A stretch of 64,000 bases of DNA, from the NCBI GenBank assembly GCA_002399085.1, contig DHCY01000004.1, positions 126,271 to 190,270 of the forward strand. The letters are read 5' to 3'. Origin of the DNA: Anaerolineaceae bacterium UBA4890 (GTDB taxonomy: Bacteria; Chloroflexota; Anaerolineae; Anaerolineales; Anaerolineaceae). Below are positions 8,411 through 16,940 of the stretch, piece after piece; positions within the stretch are counted from its first letter, which is position 1, and every line of letters starts with the position of its first letter. A program made the translations under genes and the position numbers. Under the pieces are notes generated by a model, which had not been told where the DNA came from, ran no database searches, and worked only from the letters and a program-made list of their open reading frames with translations.

Positions 8411-9535
8411 TCACTCACACCCGTTAGCCAGGTGTTCTTCAAAAGTTACTGCAAAATTATGTGTCATGCTTCCGTCGCACTTTGCACGGAAAAAATAGTA
8501 ACCGGTCTGTTCGGGTGCAAAAGCAGCCATAATCGTCTCCCGACTCGGGTTGCTGATTGCGCCTGGAGGTAAACCCTTTACCTGGTAGGTATTATAGTCG
8601 GATACCACTGCAAGATCGGCAAAAGTGAGTGGAGATTTCCACCAGGTTCCCTGGGCTAAATCGTATCCAAGGGCGTATTGCACAGTCGGGTCGGTCTCCA
8701 GTCTCATGCCAATTGCCAGGCGGTTGAAGAAAACTGAAGCTATCGTGGACATTTCGGTTGGGTGCTGTGTTTCCCTTTGAATGATCGATGCCAAAATGAT
8801 CAACTCGTCATAAGACAGCGTGCTGCTTTGAGCGTTGAGAAGCTGACTCGCCTCCTGGATCACGGCATGGGTTCGACTTATAGACTGTAAAACGAATTCC
8901 TCCAGCGAAATATCAGGTTTCAGGCTATAGAAACCAGGATGCATGTAGCCCTCAAGCGACCTATGAGCTGGCAGATTGACAACCTGTGCGATTTCAACGG
9001 GAGGGGCGTAAGCGTACGATAAGAATTCATGACCGCTGAATGGTAAACCCAGTTGTCCGATGATTTCTGCAATTTCTTCCAGCCGCCATCCGGCAAAAAT
9101 GGTGAACCGGAGATCCTGGTTCTCCCTTTCAGCGATGAAATTGGCAACCTGTATCGAGTTCATGCCGGATTTTAAGGTGTAGGTTCCCGGGCTGAGCGTT
9201 CGATCCTGCCCTTTGTAAATTAAATAATCACATATTGCCGTGCCAGAAAAAATAAAACTTTCAGCCTCCAATTTATGACAAACATCCCTGGCACTGTCAT
9301 TATTAGAAATGGTAAATTTTCGTTCTTCAAAAACTTGATCATTCTGTAGCAAATCCTGGTTTAAAAACAAACGGATCGAATAACGCAGGTTGTTGAGCAG
9401 GTGCACATCTTCCCCAGGTGCGCCGAAGACCTGGCTGTTGCTGTAAACAGCGTACATCATAAATAAGACCAATCCGATTGCCAGGACGAAAAAGATGATC
9501 AACAAAACTGGAAGTCTTCTGCGTTTTCGGGTCAT
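8411..9535 (-). CDS. mltG: Endolytic murein transglycosylase MltG
   Basis: A 374-residue YceG-like protein with one N-terminal membrane helix (residues ~9-30) and an outside catalytic domain that cuts nascent peptidoglycan glycan strands. The LASIIQRETQHPTE segment holds the catalytic Glu in the usual S-I-x-x-x-E-T position; MRLETDPTVQYALG, YNTYQVKGLPPGAISNP and FRAKCDGSMTHNFAVTFEEH complete the family pattern. The Glu two residues before the catalytic one is Gln here, which is a mild deviation. Its start overlaps the ruvX stop by four bases (ATGA), the usual ruvX-mltG pairing in bacteria. Confidence 0.95.
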   Translation of the reverse strand: MTRKRRRLPVLLIIFFVLAIGLVLFMMYAVYSNSQVFGAPGEDVHLLNNLRYSIRLFLNQDLLQNDQVFEERKFTISNNDSARDVCHKLEAESFIFSGTAICDYLIYKGQDRTLSPGTYTLKSGMNSIQVANFIAERENQDLRFTIFAGWRLEEIAEIIGQLGLPFSGHEFLSYAYAPPVEIAQVVNLPAHRSLEGYMHPGFYSLKPDISLEEFVLQSISRTHAVIQEASQLLNAQSSTLSYDELIILASIIQRETQHPTEMSTIASVFFNRLAIGMRLETDPTVQYALGYDLAQGTWWKSPLTFADLAVVSDYNTYQVKGLPPGAISNPSRETIMAAFAPEQTGYYFFRAKCDGSMTHNFAVTFEEHLANGCE

Positions 9536-9975
9536 AGAGACACCTCTTCACAGTCTTTTTGAGAATTATTATCCAAAAAATTCTGCAAAATGATCGCCGC
9601 AGCCTGGTCATCCAGGTCGGTTCGGCGTTTCTTTTTTCTTTCACCACGGGCAATGGATGCTCTTATTGCATCCTGGGTGGAGTAGGATTCATCCCAGGCT
9701 ATCACAGGCAAATTCGTCAGGGTGTGTAGCTCTTCAATGAATCGATTCACCGAGCGAGCCCTTGGACCAACGCTGCCGTCGGCATCCAGCGGCAGACCGA
9801 CAACGATCACCTGGCAGTTTTCCGCTCTGGCAATTTCAGCAACAACAACCGCATCAGCATTGCGGGAAGTGTGATTAATTACCTGATAAGGGCGCGCCAA
9901 AGTGCCGGTCGGGTCGCTGATGGCAATCCCGATCCGGGCGTTTCCGTGGTCAATGCCCAAACTTTTCATCATCAT
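9532..9975 (-). CDS. ruvX: Putative pre-16S rRNA nuclease / Holliday junction resolvase-like RuvX (YqgF)
   Basis: The 147-residue protein has an RNase H-like fold. The GIDHGNARIGIAISD first strand with its catalytic Asp, the VGLPLDADGSVGPRA segment and the C-terminal DLDDQAAAIILQNFLD with the last acidic residue are all present. The middle DERxTT motif reads DESYST, so Arg is replaced while the acidic residue stays. The family trims 16S rRNA ends and was earlier linked to Holliday junction resolution. Three consecutive ATGs open the frame; the exact start is uncertain by two codons. It lies 7 bases after the tal-pgi stop and overlaps mltG. Confidence 0.93.
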   Translation of the reverse strand: MMMKSLGIDHGNARIGIAISDPTGTLARPYQVINHTSRNADAVVVAEIARAENCQVIVVGLPLDADGSVGPRARSVNRFIEELHTLTNLPVIAWDESYSTQDAIRASIARGERKKKRRTDLDDQAAAIILQNFLDNNSQKDCEEVSL

Positions 9976-9982
9976 TTCCGCA

Positions 9983-12736
9983 TCATTTCAGATGAATGCG
10001 TACTACTCGCTTTCCTTTTTGCCTCAGCGCTTCGATATCACCCAAAGCCTGGGCGCGTTGTAGTGTGGCAAAACTCATGCCTTTGTTTGGAATCTCAAAA
10101 TCTACGGAGCTATCCTCGGTAAACGTGATAAACAACCCGCCAGGCTGCCCACCTTTGTGCAGCTGCCCGGTGGAGTGCAAAAATCGCGGTCCGAAGCCCA
10201 GTGTGGTGGCTTTATTAAACCGCTGCAGGAGGTCTGATCGCAAGCTCTCGAAAAACCTCTCATTTTCCGGGAGCCTGGCGACGAAAGCATTCAGAGCGAT
10301 ATAACCGTTCTCCAAAACGGTCTGCCCATAAGCTTTCAAAACCTCGTCCAGGTTGTTGGCGTTTTCCAGCCCGGTAACAGACTCGCCGTAGACAGCAATT
10401 TCATCATTTTCCCTAATGGGTTGCCCTTCATCGAGACGTCCTTGCTTCTGGTAGTCTTCAATGACTGCGTTGGTGATCGTTTTACTTAATTGAACATTGG
10501 GCTGGTCAAAAGCGTTCACTCTTAATACGGAACAGGCAATCGCGGTGGCATATTCCCAGCTATAGAATTCCTTCGCCAGTTGGTAAGGATCCTTGATGGC
10601 AATTTCAATCACCGGAAAACCTCTGTCCTTTAGACCTGAGGCAAAATCTCGCTTCCCGCCATCAACAGAAAAGTAGACAAAAATCCTGTCAGCAGGATAA
10701 GCGAGTGTCTCTAACTGAGATTCGCCTTCAATTGGCAGAACACCTTTGCCTTCCTTGCCGCTGCTCTCAGCGATTAGTTGCTCAAGCCAGGGAACCAGAT
10801 GAGCAGTATAACTTTCAGCAATAAAGGTCAACTTATCCTTACCATTATTGGCAGCAACGCCCATCAGCAAACCCAATAGCAGGTTTGGATTGGAAGAATA
10901 AGGGACATTCTCAAGACCCTGGTTCTCAGCCTCAATCGCATTCGCCAAAAACCGCTGCATGTCAACTCCCATCACGGCTGCCGGTACCAATCCAAAATGA
11001 GTGAAAACAGAATAACGACCGCCAACATCAGGTCGGGCATTAAAAACTTTTCGGAATTGCTTTGATTCAGCGAGGATCTGGAGCGAGGTTTCTGGATCGG
11101 TTATTGCCACAAAATTCGACCCGGGTTTCTCAACGCCCAATCTTTCCAGTTCAGACCAAAAATAGTTCATCGCGGCAAGCGTCTCGCTGGTTCCACCGCC
11201 TTTACTCGAGACGAAGAAAAGCGTCCGGGTCAAATTGACCCCTTCACAACGAAAGGCAATTTCTTCTGGATTGGTGGTGTCGATGATCTGCAAACGCAGC
11301 CCTTTGCCAGGTACAACAGATTTTGCGATTGCCTGGCTGATCACCTCGGGTGCCAGCGAAGAGCCGCCCATGCCCAAAACAAACGCGTCGGTGAAACCAT
11401 CAGCCAGCAGTTCGTCCCGAAAAGATTCCAACTCGGGAATTAAGCTGACCTGTTGTGAGGGCAAACCCAGCCAGCCGAGCCGATTTCGGATTTCTTCGAA
11501 CCCGTCTTCGTTATCTGTCCAGAATGTAGGGTCGTGAGCGTACATCCTGCTAACACTTTCATCGGCAATCGCATCTTTGAGAGCAGCACGCAATGATGCA
11601 GCCAGACCATCCAAACCATGGACGAAATTTTTCCGCTTGGTCTCGATGATTTCTAAAAGCGAGTTGTGAGCCTGCCTGAACTTTTCCACTCCTTCATCTT
11701 CTAGTTGTTGTGTCACGGCAGAAAAATCGATCCAAAGTCTTTTAAGAACCTCCATCGCTTCGATAGCTTCCTGAAGATTTGTCCCTATTGAAAATTTTGT
11801 TCTGCCATGGTCCAAAAAAGCGGCAAGTGTCTGGGGAGGTAACGTATTTACGCTGTTCGCGGCGATCAGCTCGTCCACATACAAGGTGTCAGCGTAATCT
11901 GGATTCTTGGTGCCGGTGGACGCCCAAAGCGGTTTCTGAGGTTTGGCTCCTTTCTCTTGCAAGGCGATAAAGCGTGGGCTTGAAAAAAGTTCCCGGTAAA
12001 CCTGGTAAGCCAGCTTTGCGTTAGCGACTGCTACTTTTCCCTTAGCCGCGGCTGCTTCTTGTGCCAGATTAGAAGGTGAAGCGCTCACAGCATCCAGCAA
12101 TTGGTCAACAGCGGTGTCAATGCGCGAGACGAAGAAGGATGCCACGCTGGCGATATTGTCAATGCTCTCGCCACGAGACAGGCGTTTTTCGAGCCCACTC
12201 ATGTAGGCATCGATAACCTTTTTGTAGCGTTCAATCGAAAAAATCAGGGTAGCGTTGACATTAATTCCGTCAGCAATCAGTTCGGTGATCACTTCCAATC
12301 CTTCGGTTGTGGCAGGAACTTTGATCATGATATTCTTGCGGTCAATTTCTTGCCAAAGTGCACGACCATGATTGATTGATTTCCTGGCGTCATAGGCTAG
12401 AAACGGATCGATTTCCACGCTCACCATGCCATCCTGACTCTGATTCGCATCATAGACCGGCAGAAACAGGTCAGCGGTTGTGCGGATGTCATCCTTTACC
12501 AGTTCAGCATAAATCTGTTCGTTGTCTAATCCTGCCCAGGCGAGCGTCTGGAGTACAGCATCGTAAGCAGTGCTGTTCTTTAATGCCGCTTCGAAGATGC
12601 TTGGGTTGGAGGTGACTCCATAGACCTGCCCCTCATCAATCATCTGCTGCATTGTACCGTCCAGGAGCATGCTCCTCTCAATGTTGTCGTACCAAATCGA
12701 TTGTCCAAGTTCTTTGAGTGACTGTGAATTATTCAT
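9983..12736 (-). CDS. tal-pgi: Bifunctional transaldolase / glucose-6-phosphate isomerase
   Basis: A 917-residue fusion. Residues ~1-365 are a transaldolase: GVTSNPSIFE near residue 40, IMIKVPATTEGL with the Schiff-base Lys, and NATLIFSIERY. Residues ~400-917 are a phosphoglucose isomerase: GMGGSSLAPEV, SSKGGGTSET, PDVGGRYSVFTHFGLV and a C-terminal LHSTGQLHKGG carrying the catalytic His/Lys region. The protein links the non-oxidative pentose phosphate branch with the glycolytic hexose pool. Such fusions are known in several bacterial phyla. It is the first gene of the minus-strand run, with GGAG a few bases ahead of the ATG. A hairpin-forming stretch (12779-12802) lies in its leader. Confidence 0.96.
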   Translation of the reverse strand: MNNSQSLKELGQSIWYDNIERSMLLDGTMQQMIDEGQVYGVTSNPSIFEAALKNSTAYDAVLQTLAWAGLDNEQIYAELVKDDIRTTADLFLPVYDANQSQDGMVSVEIDPFLAYDARKSINHGRALWQEIDRKNIMIKVPATTEGLEVITELIADGINVNATLIFSIERYKKVIDAYMSGLEKRLSRGESIDNIASVASFFVSRIDTAVDQLLDAVSASPSNLAQEAAAAKGKVAVANAKLAYQVYRELFSSPRFIALQEKGAKPQKPLWASTGTKNPDYADTLYVDELIAANSVNTLPPQTLAAFLDHGRTKFSIGTNLQEAIEAMEVLKRLWIDFSAVTQQLEDEGVEKFRQAHNSLLEIIETKRKNFVHGLDGLAASLRAALKDAIADESVSRMYAHDPTFWTDNEDGFEEIRNRLGWLGLPSQQVSLIPELESFRDELLADGFTDAFVLGMGGSSLAPEVISQAIAKSVVPGKGLRLQIIDTTNPEEIAFRCEGVNLTRTLFFVSSKGGGTSETLAAMNYFWSELERLGVEKPGSNFVAITDPETSLQILAESKQFRKVFNARPDVGGRYSVFTHFGLVPAAVMGVDMQRFLANAIEAENQGLENVPYSSNPNLLLGLLMGVAANNGKDKLTFIAESYTAHLVPWLEQLIAESSGKEGKGVLPIEGESQLETLAYPADRIFVYFSVDGGKRDFASGLKDRGFPVIEIAIKDPYQLAKEFYSWEYATAIACSVLRVNAFDQPNVQLSKTITNAVIEDYQKQGRLDEGQPIRENDEIAVYGESVTGLENANNLDEVLKAYGQTVLENGYIALNAFVARLPENERFFESLRSDLLQRFNKATTLGFGPRFLHSTGQLHKGGQPGGLFITFTEDSSVDFEIPNKGMSFATLQRAQALGDIEALRQKGKRVVRIHLK

Positions 12737-12881
12737 TGCGCTCCAACTTTCCGGATGAATCCTAAGTAAAAATCTAATAGCCGACCCTTTGCATGGGCTG
12801 GCTTTGCCTGTTTACGATGATAAAATTTTACCATCAACCATAATAATTCCGGGCGGCATAGCCGACCAAGAAAGACAGATC

Positions 12882-13619
12882 ATGGACTTAAAAGGAAAAA
12901 CAGCATTAATTACCGGCGGCGGTATACGGCTGGGCAGAGCAATTGCGCTTGCCCTGGCAAAAGAAGGCTGCAATGTGGCAATTCACTACAACAGGTCGGC
13001 AGAAGATGCATCCGAGGTCAGGCAGCTGGCTCAGGATTTCAAGGTGAAAGCTGAGATCTTTCAGTATGATCTGTCCGATTTTGAGAATATTGACCAACTG
13101 ATGAAAAAAGTGAACGAGAAGTTGGGTCCCGTTGATATCCTGATCAATAACGCTGGTAATTACAAAAGAGGGAACGGGTTGAAAACCGATCTTGACATAC
13201 TGCATACTTCCTTCAACGTCAATCTCTTTGCGCCTTGGTGGTTGATTAAAGCCTTCGTAAAGCAGCTTCCAGCAGAGAAAAATGGCAAAATTGTCAATGT
13301 TTGTGACGCTAACATCTACCGCACAGCAACCGATCATTTTGCTTACCGACTCACGAAAAAAGGATTATGTGAGTTGACCCGTATGTTTGCGCTTGAACTT
13401 GCGCCCAATATAACGGTCAATGCCGTGGCTCCGGGCATTATGCTGCCGCTGGCAGGTTATGAGCATCTTGACATGGAGCAAGTGGCTGAGGCTCGAAAAA
13501 TTCCGTTAGGGCATATTGGGTCGCCGGAGATCATTGCTGAAAACGTGCTCCATCTTCTCAATCAGGATTTTATGACCGGCACGATCCTCAGGGTCGATGG
13601 CGGCGAACATATTGTTTGA
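12882..13619 (+). CDS. SDR oxidoreductase, probably a pteridine (FolM-like) reductase
   Basis: A 245-residue short-chain dehydrogenase. The cofactor loop GGGIRLGRAIA, the INNAGNY segment and the YRLTK catalytic Tyr-x-x-x-Lys pair are present; the residues after the glycine loop (HYNRSAED) fit an NADPH-preferring enzyme. The RLG in the glycine motif and the ELTRMFALELAPNITVNAVAPG segment are typical of pteridine reductases/FolM. The next gene is folB and folE lies just beyond, which supports a pterin substrate. The ATG at 12882 is chosen because the SDR fold begins there; the longer frame from 12789 adds non-homologous sequence. A general 3-oxoacyl-type reductase remains possible. Confidence 0.8.
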   Translation: MDLKGKTALITGGGIRLGRAIALALAKEGCNVAIHYNRSAEDASEVRQLAQDFKVKAEIFQYDLSDFENIDQLMKKVNEKLGPVDILINNAGNYKRGNGLKTDLDILHTSFNVNLFAPWWLIKAFVKQLPAEKNGKIVNVCDANIYRTATDHFAYRLTKKGLCELTRMFALELAPNITVNAVAPGIMLPLAGYEHLDMEQVAEARKIPLGHIGSPEIIAENVLHLLNQDFMTGTILRVDGGEHIV

Positions 13620-13630
13620 AAGCAGGCATC

Positions 13631-13987
13631 ATGGATAAGATTTTGATCAGCGGTCTCGTCGCAGTTGGAACTGTTGGAGTGAAGGAACCTGAACGGGATT
13701 TCCCCCAGGAATTGCTGCTGGACATTGAACTGGAGTATCCTCTGGCAAAGGTTGGAAAGAGCGATTCAATTGAAGATACGATCAGCTATTCGTTTGTTGC
13801 AAAACTGCTTCGTAAAAGCGTGCAGGAAAGCAATTTTTACACCCTTGAGGCCTTAGCTGAGCACCTGGCAAACGAAATTTTTGAAGAGACACCCGCAGAT
13901 GCAGTCAGGATAAAGATAGAGAAAGCCAACTTCGTCAGCAAAACCTCGAGCGTTGGCGTCCAAATCCACCGGCAGAGAAGCATTTGA
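13631..13987 (+). CDS. folB: Dihydroneopterin aldolase-like protein
   Basis: The 118-residue protein matches FolB in length and pattern: MDKILISGL opening, the KEPERDFPQELLLDIELEY segment with the conserved Glu and Gln, SDSIEDTISYSFV with the active-site Tyr, TLEALAEHLA and a late KIEKANF Lys. FolB converts dihydroneopterin to 6-hydroxymethyl-dihydropterin in folate synthesis. The usual Tyr/His-Gly turn near residue 15 reads GTVGV, so the protein is somewhat divergent. It starts 11 bases after the SDR gene with a weak GCAGG site; an upstream TTG overlapping the SDR stop is an alternative start. The pairing with a pteridine-type SDR and folE supports the call. Confidence 0.83.
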   Translation: MDKILISGLVAVGTVGVKEPERDFPQELLLDIELEYPLAKVGKSDSIEDTISYSFVAKLLRKSVQESNFYTLEALAEHLANEIFEETPADAVRIKIEKANFVSKTSSVGVQIHRQRSI

Positions 13988-14095
13988 GTAAAAGGAAAAT
14001 GAAGGGGGGTAGTTGTCATGTCGTCTCATGACGAATTCCAGGGCTGTGCAAGCGGTAAGAGTGAGCCCCCTCAGCAAACCCATCGCTCCGGCTCT

Positions 14096-14695
14096 TTACC
14101 TCTGCAGCATGTTCAAAAACTCCATGCGGGTTTCCAGGCGGGTTCTAAAACCACCCAACATCGCTGAGGTGGTCATGGAGGCTTGTTCTTTCTTGACTCC
14201 CCGCATCATCATGCACAGGTGTTGAGCCTCAATCACAACCCCCACCCCAAGCGGGTTGATGGTTTCCTGGATGAACTTGGCAATTTGCTGCGTCATGCGT
14301 TCCTGAACTTGTAACCTATGCGCAAACATATCCACAATTCGGGGTATCTTCGACAAACCAATCACTTTGTTGCGCGGAAGGTAGGCTACATGCGCCCGAC
14401 CAAAAAAAGGCAGGATGTGATGTTCACACAGGCTGAAAAATTCGATATCCTTCACTACCACCATCTCGTCATAATCAACCGAAAAAAGCGCCCCGTTGAT
14501 CAGTTTGGTTGGGTCAATCGTGTAGCCTTCCAACACTTCACCAAAGGCGTTTGCTACCCGATGCGGCGTACGTACCAGCCCTTCTCTTTCGGGGTCTTCA
14601 CCTATCGCTGACAGGATCATTGATACTGCATCAACGATTTTTTTCTTATTTATCGGTTGAAATTCAGATGGTTGGTTGTCTTCTGTTGCACTCAT
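14096..14695 (-). CDS. folE: GTP cyclohydrolase I
   Basis: A 199-residue enzyme that opens GTP to 7,8-dihydroneopterin triphosphate, the first step of folate and pterin synthesis. Seen: EREGLVRTPHRVANAF, the zinc/catalytic SLCEHHILPFFGRAHVAYLP, IGLSKIPRIVDMFAHRLQVQERMT and the C-terminal EAQHLCMMMRG zinc Cys and TSAMLG. The start at 14695 is chosen over 14731 because the longer frame runs into the hpf terminator and adds non-conserved residues; AGCGAGGA lies about 8 bases upstream of it. The gene converges on folB, leaving about 110 bases with no clear terminator. Together with FolB and the SDR it forms a pterin group. Confidence 0.95.
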   Translation of the reverse strand: MSATEDNQPSEFQPINKKKIVDAVSMILSAIGEDPEREGLVRTPHRVANAFGEVLEGYTIDPTKLINGALFSVDYDEMVVVKDIEFFSLCEHHILPFFGRAHVAYLPRNKVIGLSKIPRIVDMFAHRLQVQERMTQQIAKFIQETINPLGVGVVIEAQHLCMMMRGVKKEQASMTTSAMLGGFRTRLETRMEFLNMLQR

Positions 14696-14724
14696 GTTTA
14701 AAATCCTCGCTTCAACCTTATTGT

Positions 14725-14756
14725 AAAACAAAAAGCAGTCCAGTCTGCTGGACTGC
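14725..14756 (-). terminator. Strong rho-independent terminator after hpf
   Basis: On the minus strand GCAGTCCAG and CTGGACTGC form a perfect 9-bp stem with a 4-base loop, followed by TTTTTGTTTT. It lies about 20 bases after the hpf stop and only 30 bases before the folE start on the same strand. Confidence 0.9.
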
Positions 14757-14776
14757 CTTTACAAGGCTGGTAATTA

Positions 14777-15334
14777 CTACTTGATGACCGGGTCGATCAA
14801 ACCATAATTGCCGTCACGTCGACGGTAAAGCACGTTTACGCGTTCGTTGTCGACATTAAAGAAAACGAAGAACTCGTCGTGCCCGAGTAAAGCGAGTTGT
14901 TCGAGCGCCTCTTCTTCATGCATAGGCTCGAGATTGAAGGTTTTACGACGCACGATGGTTGGAACGATTTCCTCTTCGACTTCTTCAACTACTGGTACGG
15001 CAACTGGTTCGGCTTCACCGACGCGCTTGCGCCAGTGCTTACCCTTGAACCGACCTATCTGACGGGTCATTTTATCTACTGTCGCATCAATAGCAGCAAA
15101 CATATTATCTGACCGCTCCTCAGAACGAAGAATGAAACCTTTGCCTCTAATAGTGATTTGGGCAATATAACGGTCAGAAGCATTTCGAGCTGTCTTTGCA
15201 TAGCTCAAATCCACGCGGCATTCTCCAATATCGCTGAGGAAACGTTCCAGCTTTCCTACTTTTTTTGTCACGTAATCTTGGATTCGATCTGTGAGTTCCA
15301 GGTCTTTAGTATAGATGCCAATTTCTAATGCCAT
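14777..15334 (-). CDS. hpf: Long-form ribosome hibernation promoting factor
   Basis: The 185-residue protein has the two-domain structure of long HPF. Residues ~1-100 are the S30AE/RaiA fold (IGIYTKDLELTDRIQDYV, RYIAQITIRGKGFILRSEE); a variable acidic linker follows; residues ~130-185 are the C-terminal dimerisation domain (VRRKTFNLEPMHEEEALEQLALLGHDEFFVFFN, then VLYRRRDGNYGLIDP). It dimerises 70S ribosomes into inactive 100S particles in stationary phase. A TATAAT box about 30 bases upstream and a CAGGAGG ribosome binding site 6 bases before the ATG indicate its own promoter; a strong terminator follows. Confidence 0.96.
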   Translation of the reverse strand: MALEIGIYTKDLELTDRIQDYVTKKVGKLERFLSDIGECRVDLSYAKTARNASDRYIAQITIRGKGFILRSEERSDNMFAAIDATVDKMTRQIGRFKGKHWRKRVGEAEPVAVPVVEEVEEEIVPTIVRRKTFNLEPMHEEEALEQLALLGHDEFFVFFNVDNERVNVLYRRRDGNYGLIDPVIK

Positions 15335-15385
15335 AATTAACCTCCTGGGATTTTTAGGAATTATACATTAATCATTGTTAAAAAA

Positions 15386-16117
15386 TCAATTTAAATCAAC
15401 CAAGTTGTTTACCTTGGCTACAGTAAGGCAAAAGACCCTGGTCGCGCCGGCTGCCATGACTTCTGAAGCAGCGGCTTCCATCGTCGCTCCACTGGTAAAT
15501 ACGTCATCAACCAGCAATACTTTCTTCCCTTCCAGCAGGCGTGCGTTGGCGACAAAGGCTTCTCTCACATTCTCGCGGCGTTCTTCGTGGTTCAAGCCGA
15601 CTTGTGAAGAAATTTCATTGATCCTGATCAATGCTTCACTGGTGAACGGAATCTCAAGCAGTTCGGCAAGCGGCTTCGCCAACCTTTCAGCCTGGTTGTA
15701 ACCACGTTCGTATCTTTTTTGCTCGCCAATCGGAATTGGCACAACCAGGTCGGCTTCCCAGTTCGTTCGCTGATAGACCATGGTCAATAACCCCGCCAGG
15801 TAACGTCCTATTGTCAGGTCATTTTGATACTTAAGATGATGAATGGCTTTGCGGATGACACCTTCGTAAAAAGCGAAAGCTCTGAAACCGGCATAGGGCA
15901 GTTGCCGGTCATGACAATTAGCGCATTTGCCCTTTTTGCTGGTATACGCCCCGCAATAATTGCATACATCCCTGGGAACCAGTTTTATCTTGCTGAAACA
16001 TTCCGGGCAGATGAAGACCCCTTCCTCGCCGCATCCAAGGCAAGTTGGCGGAAAAAGCCAATCCAATGCAGTACGGGCGATTGATAGGGTAAAATTTTTC
16101 ACAGGTCGCAACGGCAT
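15386..16117 (-). CDS. comF: ComF-family phosphoribosyltransferase-like protein
   Basis: A 243-residue protein with an N-terminal zinc-finger region (pairs of Cys in CLGCGEEG, CPECF, CNYCG and CANC, residues ~24-68) and a C-terminal type I phosphoribosyltransferase fold ending in the VLLVDDVFTSGATMEAAA PRPP-binding motif. ComF/GntX proteins support DNA uptake in competent bacteria, but many carriers are not known to be competent, so the exact role is uncertain. It starts one base after the stop of a 45-residue membrane peptide, so both are probably translated from one mRNA. No terminator is visible between it and hpf downstream. Confidence 0.93.
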   Translation of the reverse strand: MPLRPVKNFTLSIARTALDWLFPPTCLGCGEEGVFICPECFSKIKLVPRDVCNYCGAYTSKKGKCANCHDRQLPYAGFRAFAFYEGVIRKAIHHLKYQNDLTIGRYLAGLLTMVYQRTNWEADLVVPIPIGEQKRYERGYNQAERLAKPLAELLEIPFTSEALIRINEISSQVGLNHEERRENVREAFVANARLLEGKKVLLVDDVFTSGATMEAAASEVMAAGATRVFCLTVAKVNNLVDLN

Positions 16118-16118
16118 G

Positions 16119-16256
16119 CTATTGGATTGTGCTTTCGTAAAAAAGTTGGATGGCAGGCCAGAATATTGTGAAGATGGTAAAAAGGATCATCAATATCAAA
16201 ATGATGATCAAAAAGTATTCTAATGGTCCCAAACGTTTGAATGGACCGTTCTTCAT
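16119..16256 (-). CDS. Small single-pass membrane peptide upstream of comF
   Basis: A 45-codon frame begins at an ATG at 16256 with a very good GAAGGAG ribosome binding site six bases upstream and ends one base before the comF start. The peptide has a basic, proline-containing N-terminus (NGPFKRLGP), about 22 mostly aliphatic residues rich in Ile and Leu, then a short polar tail ending YESTIQ. This is the layout of a single transmembrane helix. I do not recognise a family. The strong ribosome binding site and tight coupling to comF argue that it is real; conservation has not been checked. Confidence 0.6.
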   Translation of the reverse strand: MKNGPFKRLGPLEYFLIIILILMILFTIFTIFWPAIQLFYESTIQ

Positions 16257-16287
16257 GCAAACTCCTTCAAAATGTAGTAGTATATCT

Positions 16288-16293
16288 ATTATA
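16288..16293 (-). promoter_or_regulatory. -10 box for the small membrane peptide and comF
   Basis: The minus strand reads TATAAT here, 31 bases before the ATG at 16256, leaving room for a short leader with the GAAGGAG site. The -35 region is weak. The box is nearly palindromic, so a plus-strand promoter is also possible. Confidence 0.5.
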
Positions 16294-16393
16294 ATAAAGA
16301 CTTGGAAGTTGGAAAACCTTATATTTTCTACGGTGGGATCGTCGTTGAGATGATACCATAATCACAGAAAACCTGATTCATAAAGGAGAAAAT

Positions 16394-16915
16394 ATGTCTG
16401 ATATTTATAATATCGTGAGTGGAGACCAGGATCCCTTCAAAAAGTTGTTGGCGAAGATTCCAGGATTCAAAGGTTATGTCGAACGCGGCGACCGCCGAAT
16501 GTCTGACAAAATTCTGCGCGAGACGGTTGCCAAGGAGTACGAGACTCAATACCAGAGAATCTCCTCTTTGCAGCGCGATCTTATTTCAAATGGCGGTCTG
16601 GCATATATCGATGACCTCGAAAATGCTGCCATCAAGATCCGCCAGTTTATTGACCGAATCAAGACAGCTTCGTATGGCTATGCTGGCATCTTCGACGCGA
16701 TCAAAATCCGCGAAGAAGAACTGGCAAACATCTATCAATATGACCTGACACTGCTTGAGCATGCCGATGTAATCGGAAGCGCAATCGACAATGTCAGCGC
16801 TTCAATCGGCACGGAAGGTCTCCCTGCGTCCATTCGCCATCTGATTGGCGTCTCGCAGGAAGCAGTTGATGCTTTCAACAAACGCTCTGATGCTCTCAAG
16901 GGTATCGCACTCTAA
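16394..16915 (+). CDS. Unknown helical protein paired with an SPFH protein
   Basis: A 173-residue soluble protein with no signal peptide or membrane helix. Most of it looks alpha-helical with heptad-like stretches, for example residues ~45-95 (ETQYQRISSLQRDLI, then LENAAIKIRQFIDRIK) and ~105-125 (AIKIREEELANIYQYD). I do not recognise a named family. AAAGGAG lies 5 bases before the ATG. It precedes the SPFH-HTH gene by 25 bases and very likely shares its transcript, so a partner role in a membrane-associated SPFH assembly is a reasonable inference. The only support for function is this context. Confidence 0.75.
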   Translation: MSDIYNIVSGDQDPFKKLLAKIPGFKGYVERGDRRMSDKILRETVAKEYETQYQRISSLQRDLISNGGLAYIDDLENAAIKIRQFIDRIKTASYGYAGIFDAIKIREEELANIYQYDLTLLEHADVIGSAIDNVSASIGTEGLPASIRHLIGVSQEAVDAFNKRSDALKGIAL

Positions 16916-16940
16916 TTATTGATCTTGAAGGAGGATTAAT

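Noticed and set aside
12789..12881. Extended N-terminus of the SDR gene
   Set aside because: The extra residues do not belong to the SDR fold, and the ATG at 12882 starts exactly at the first strand.
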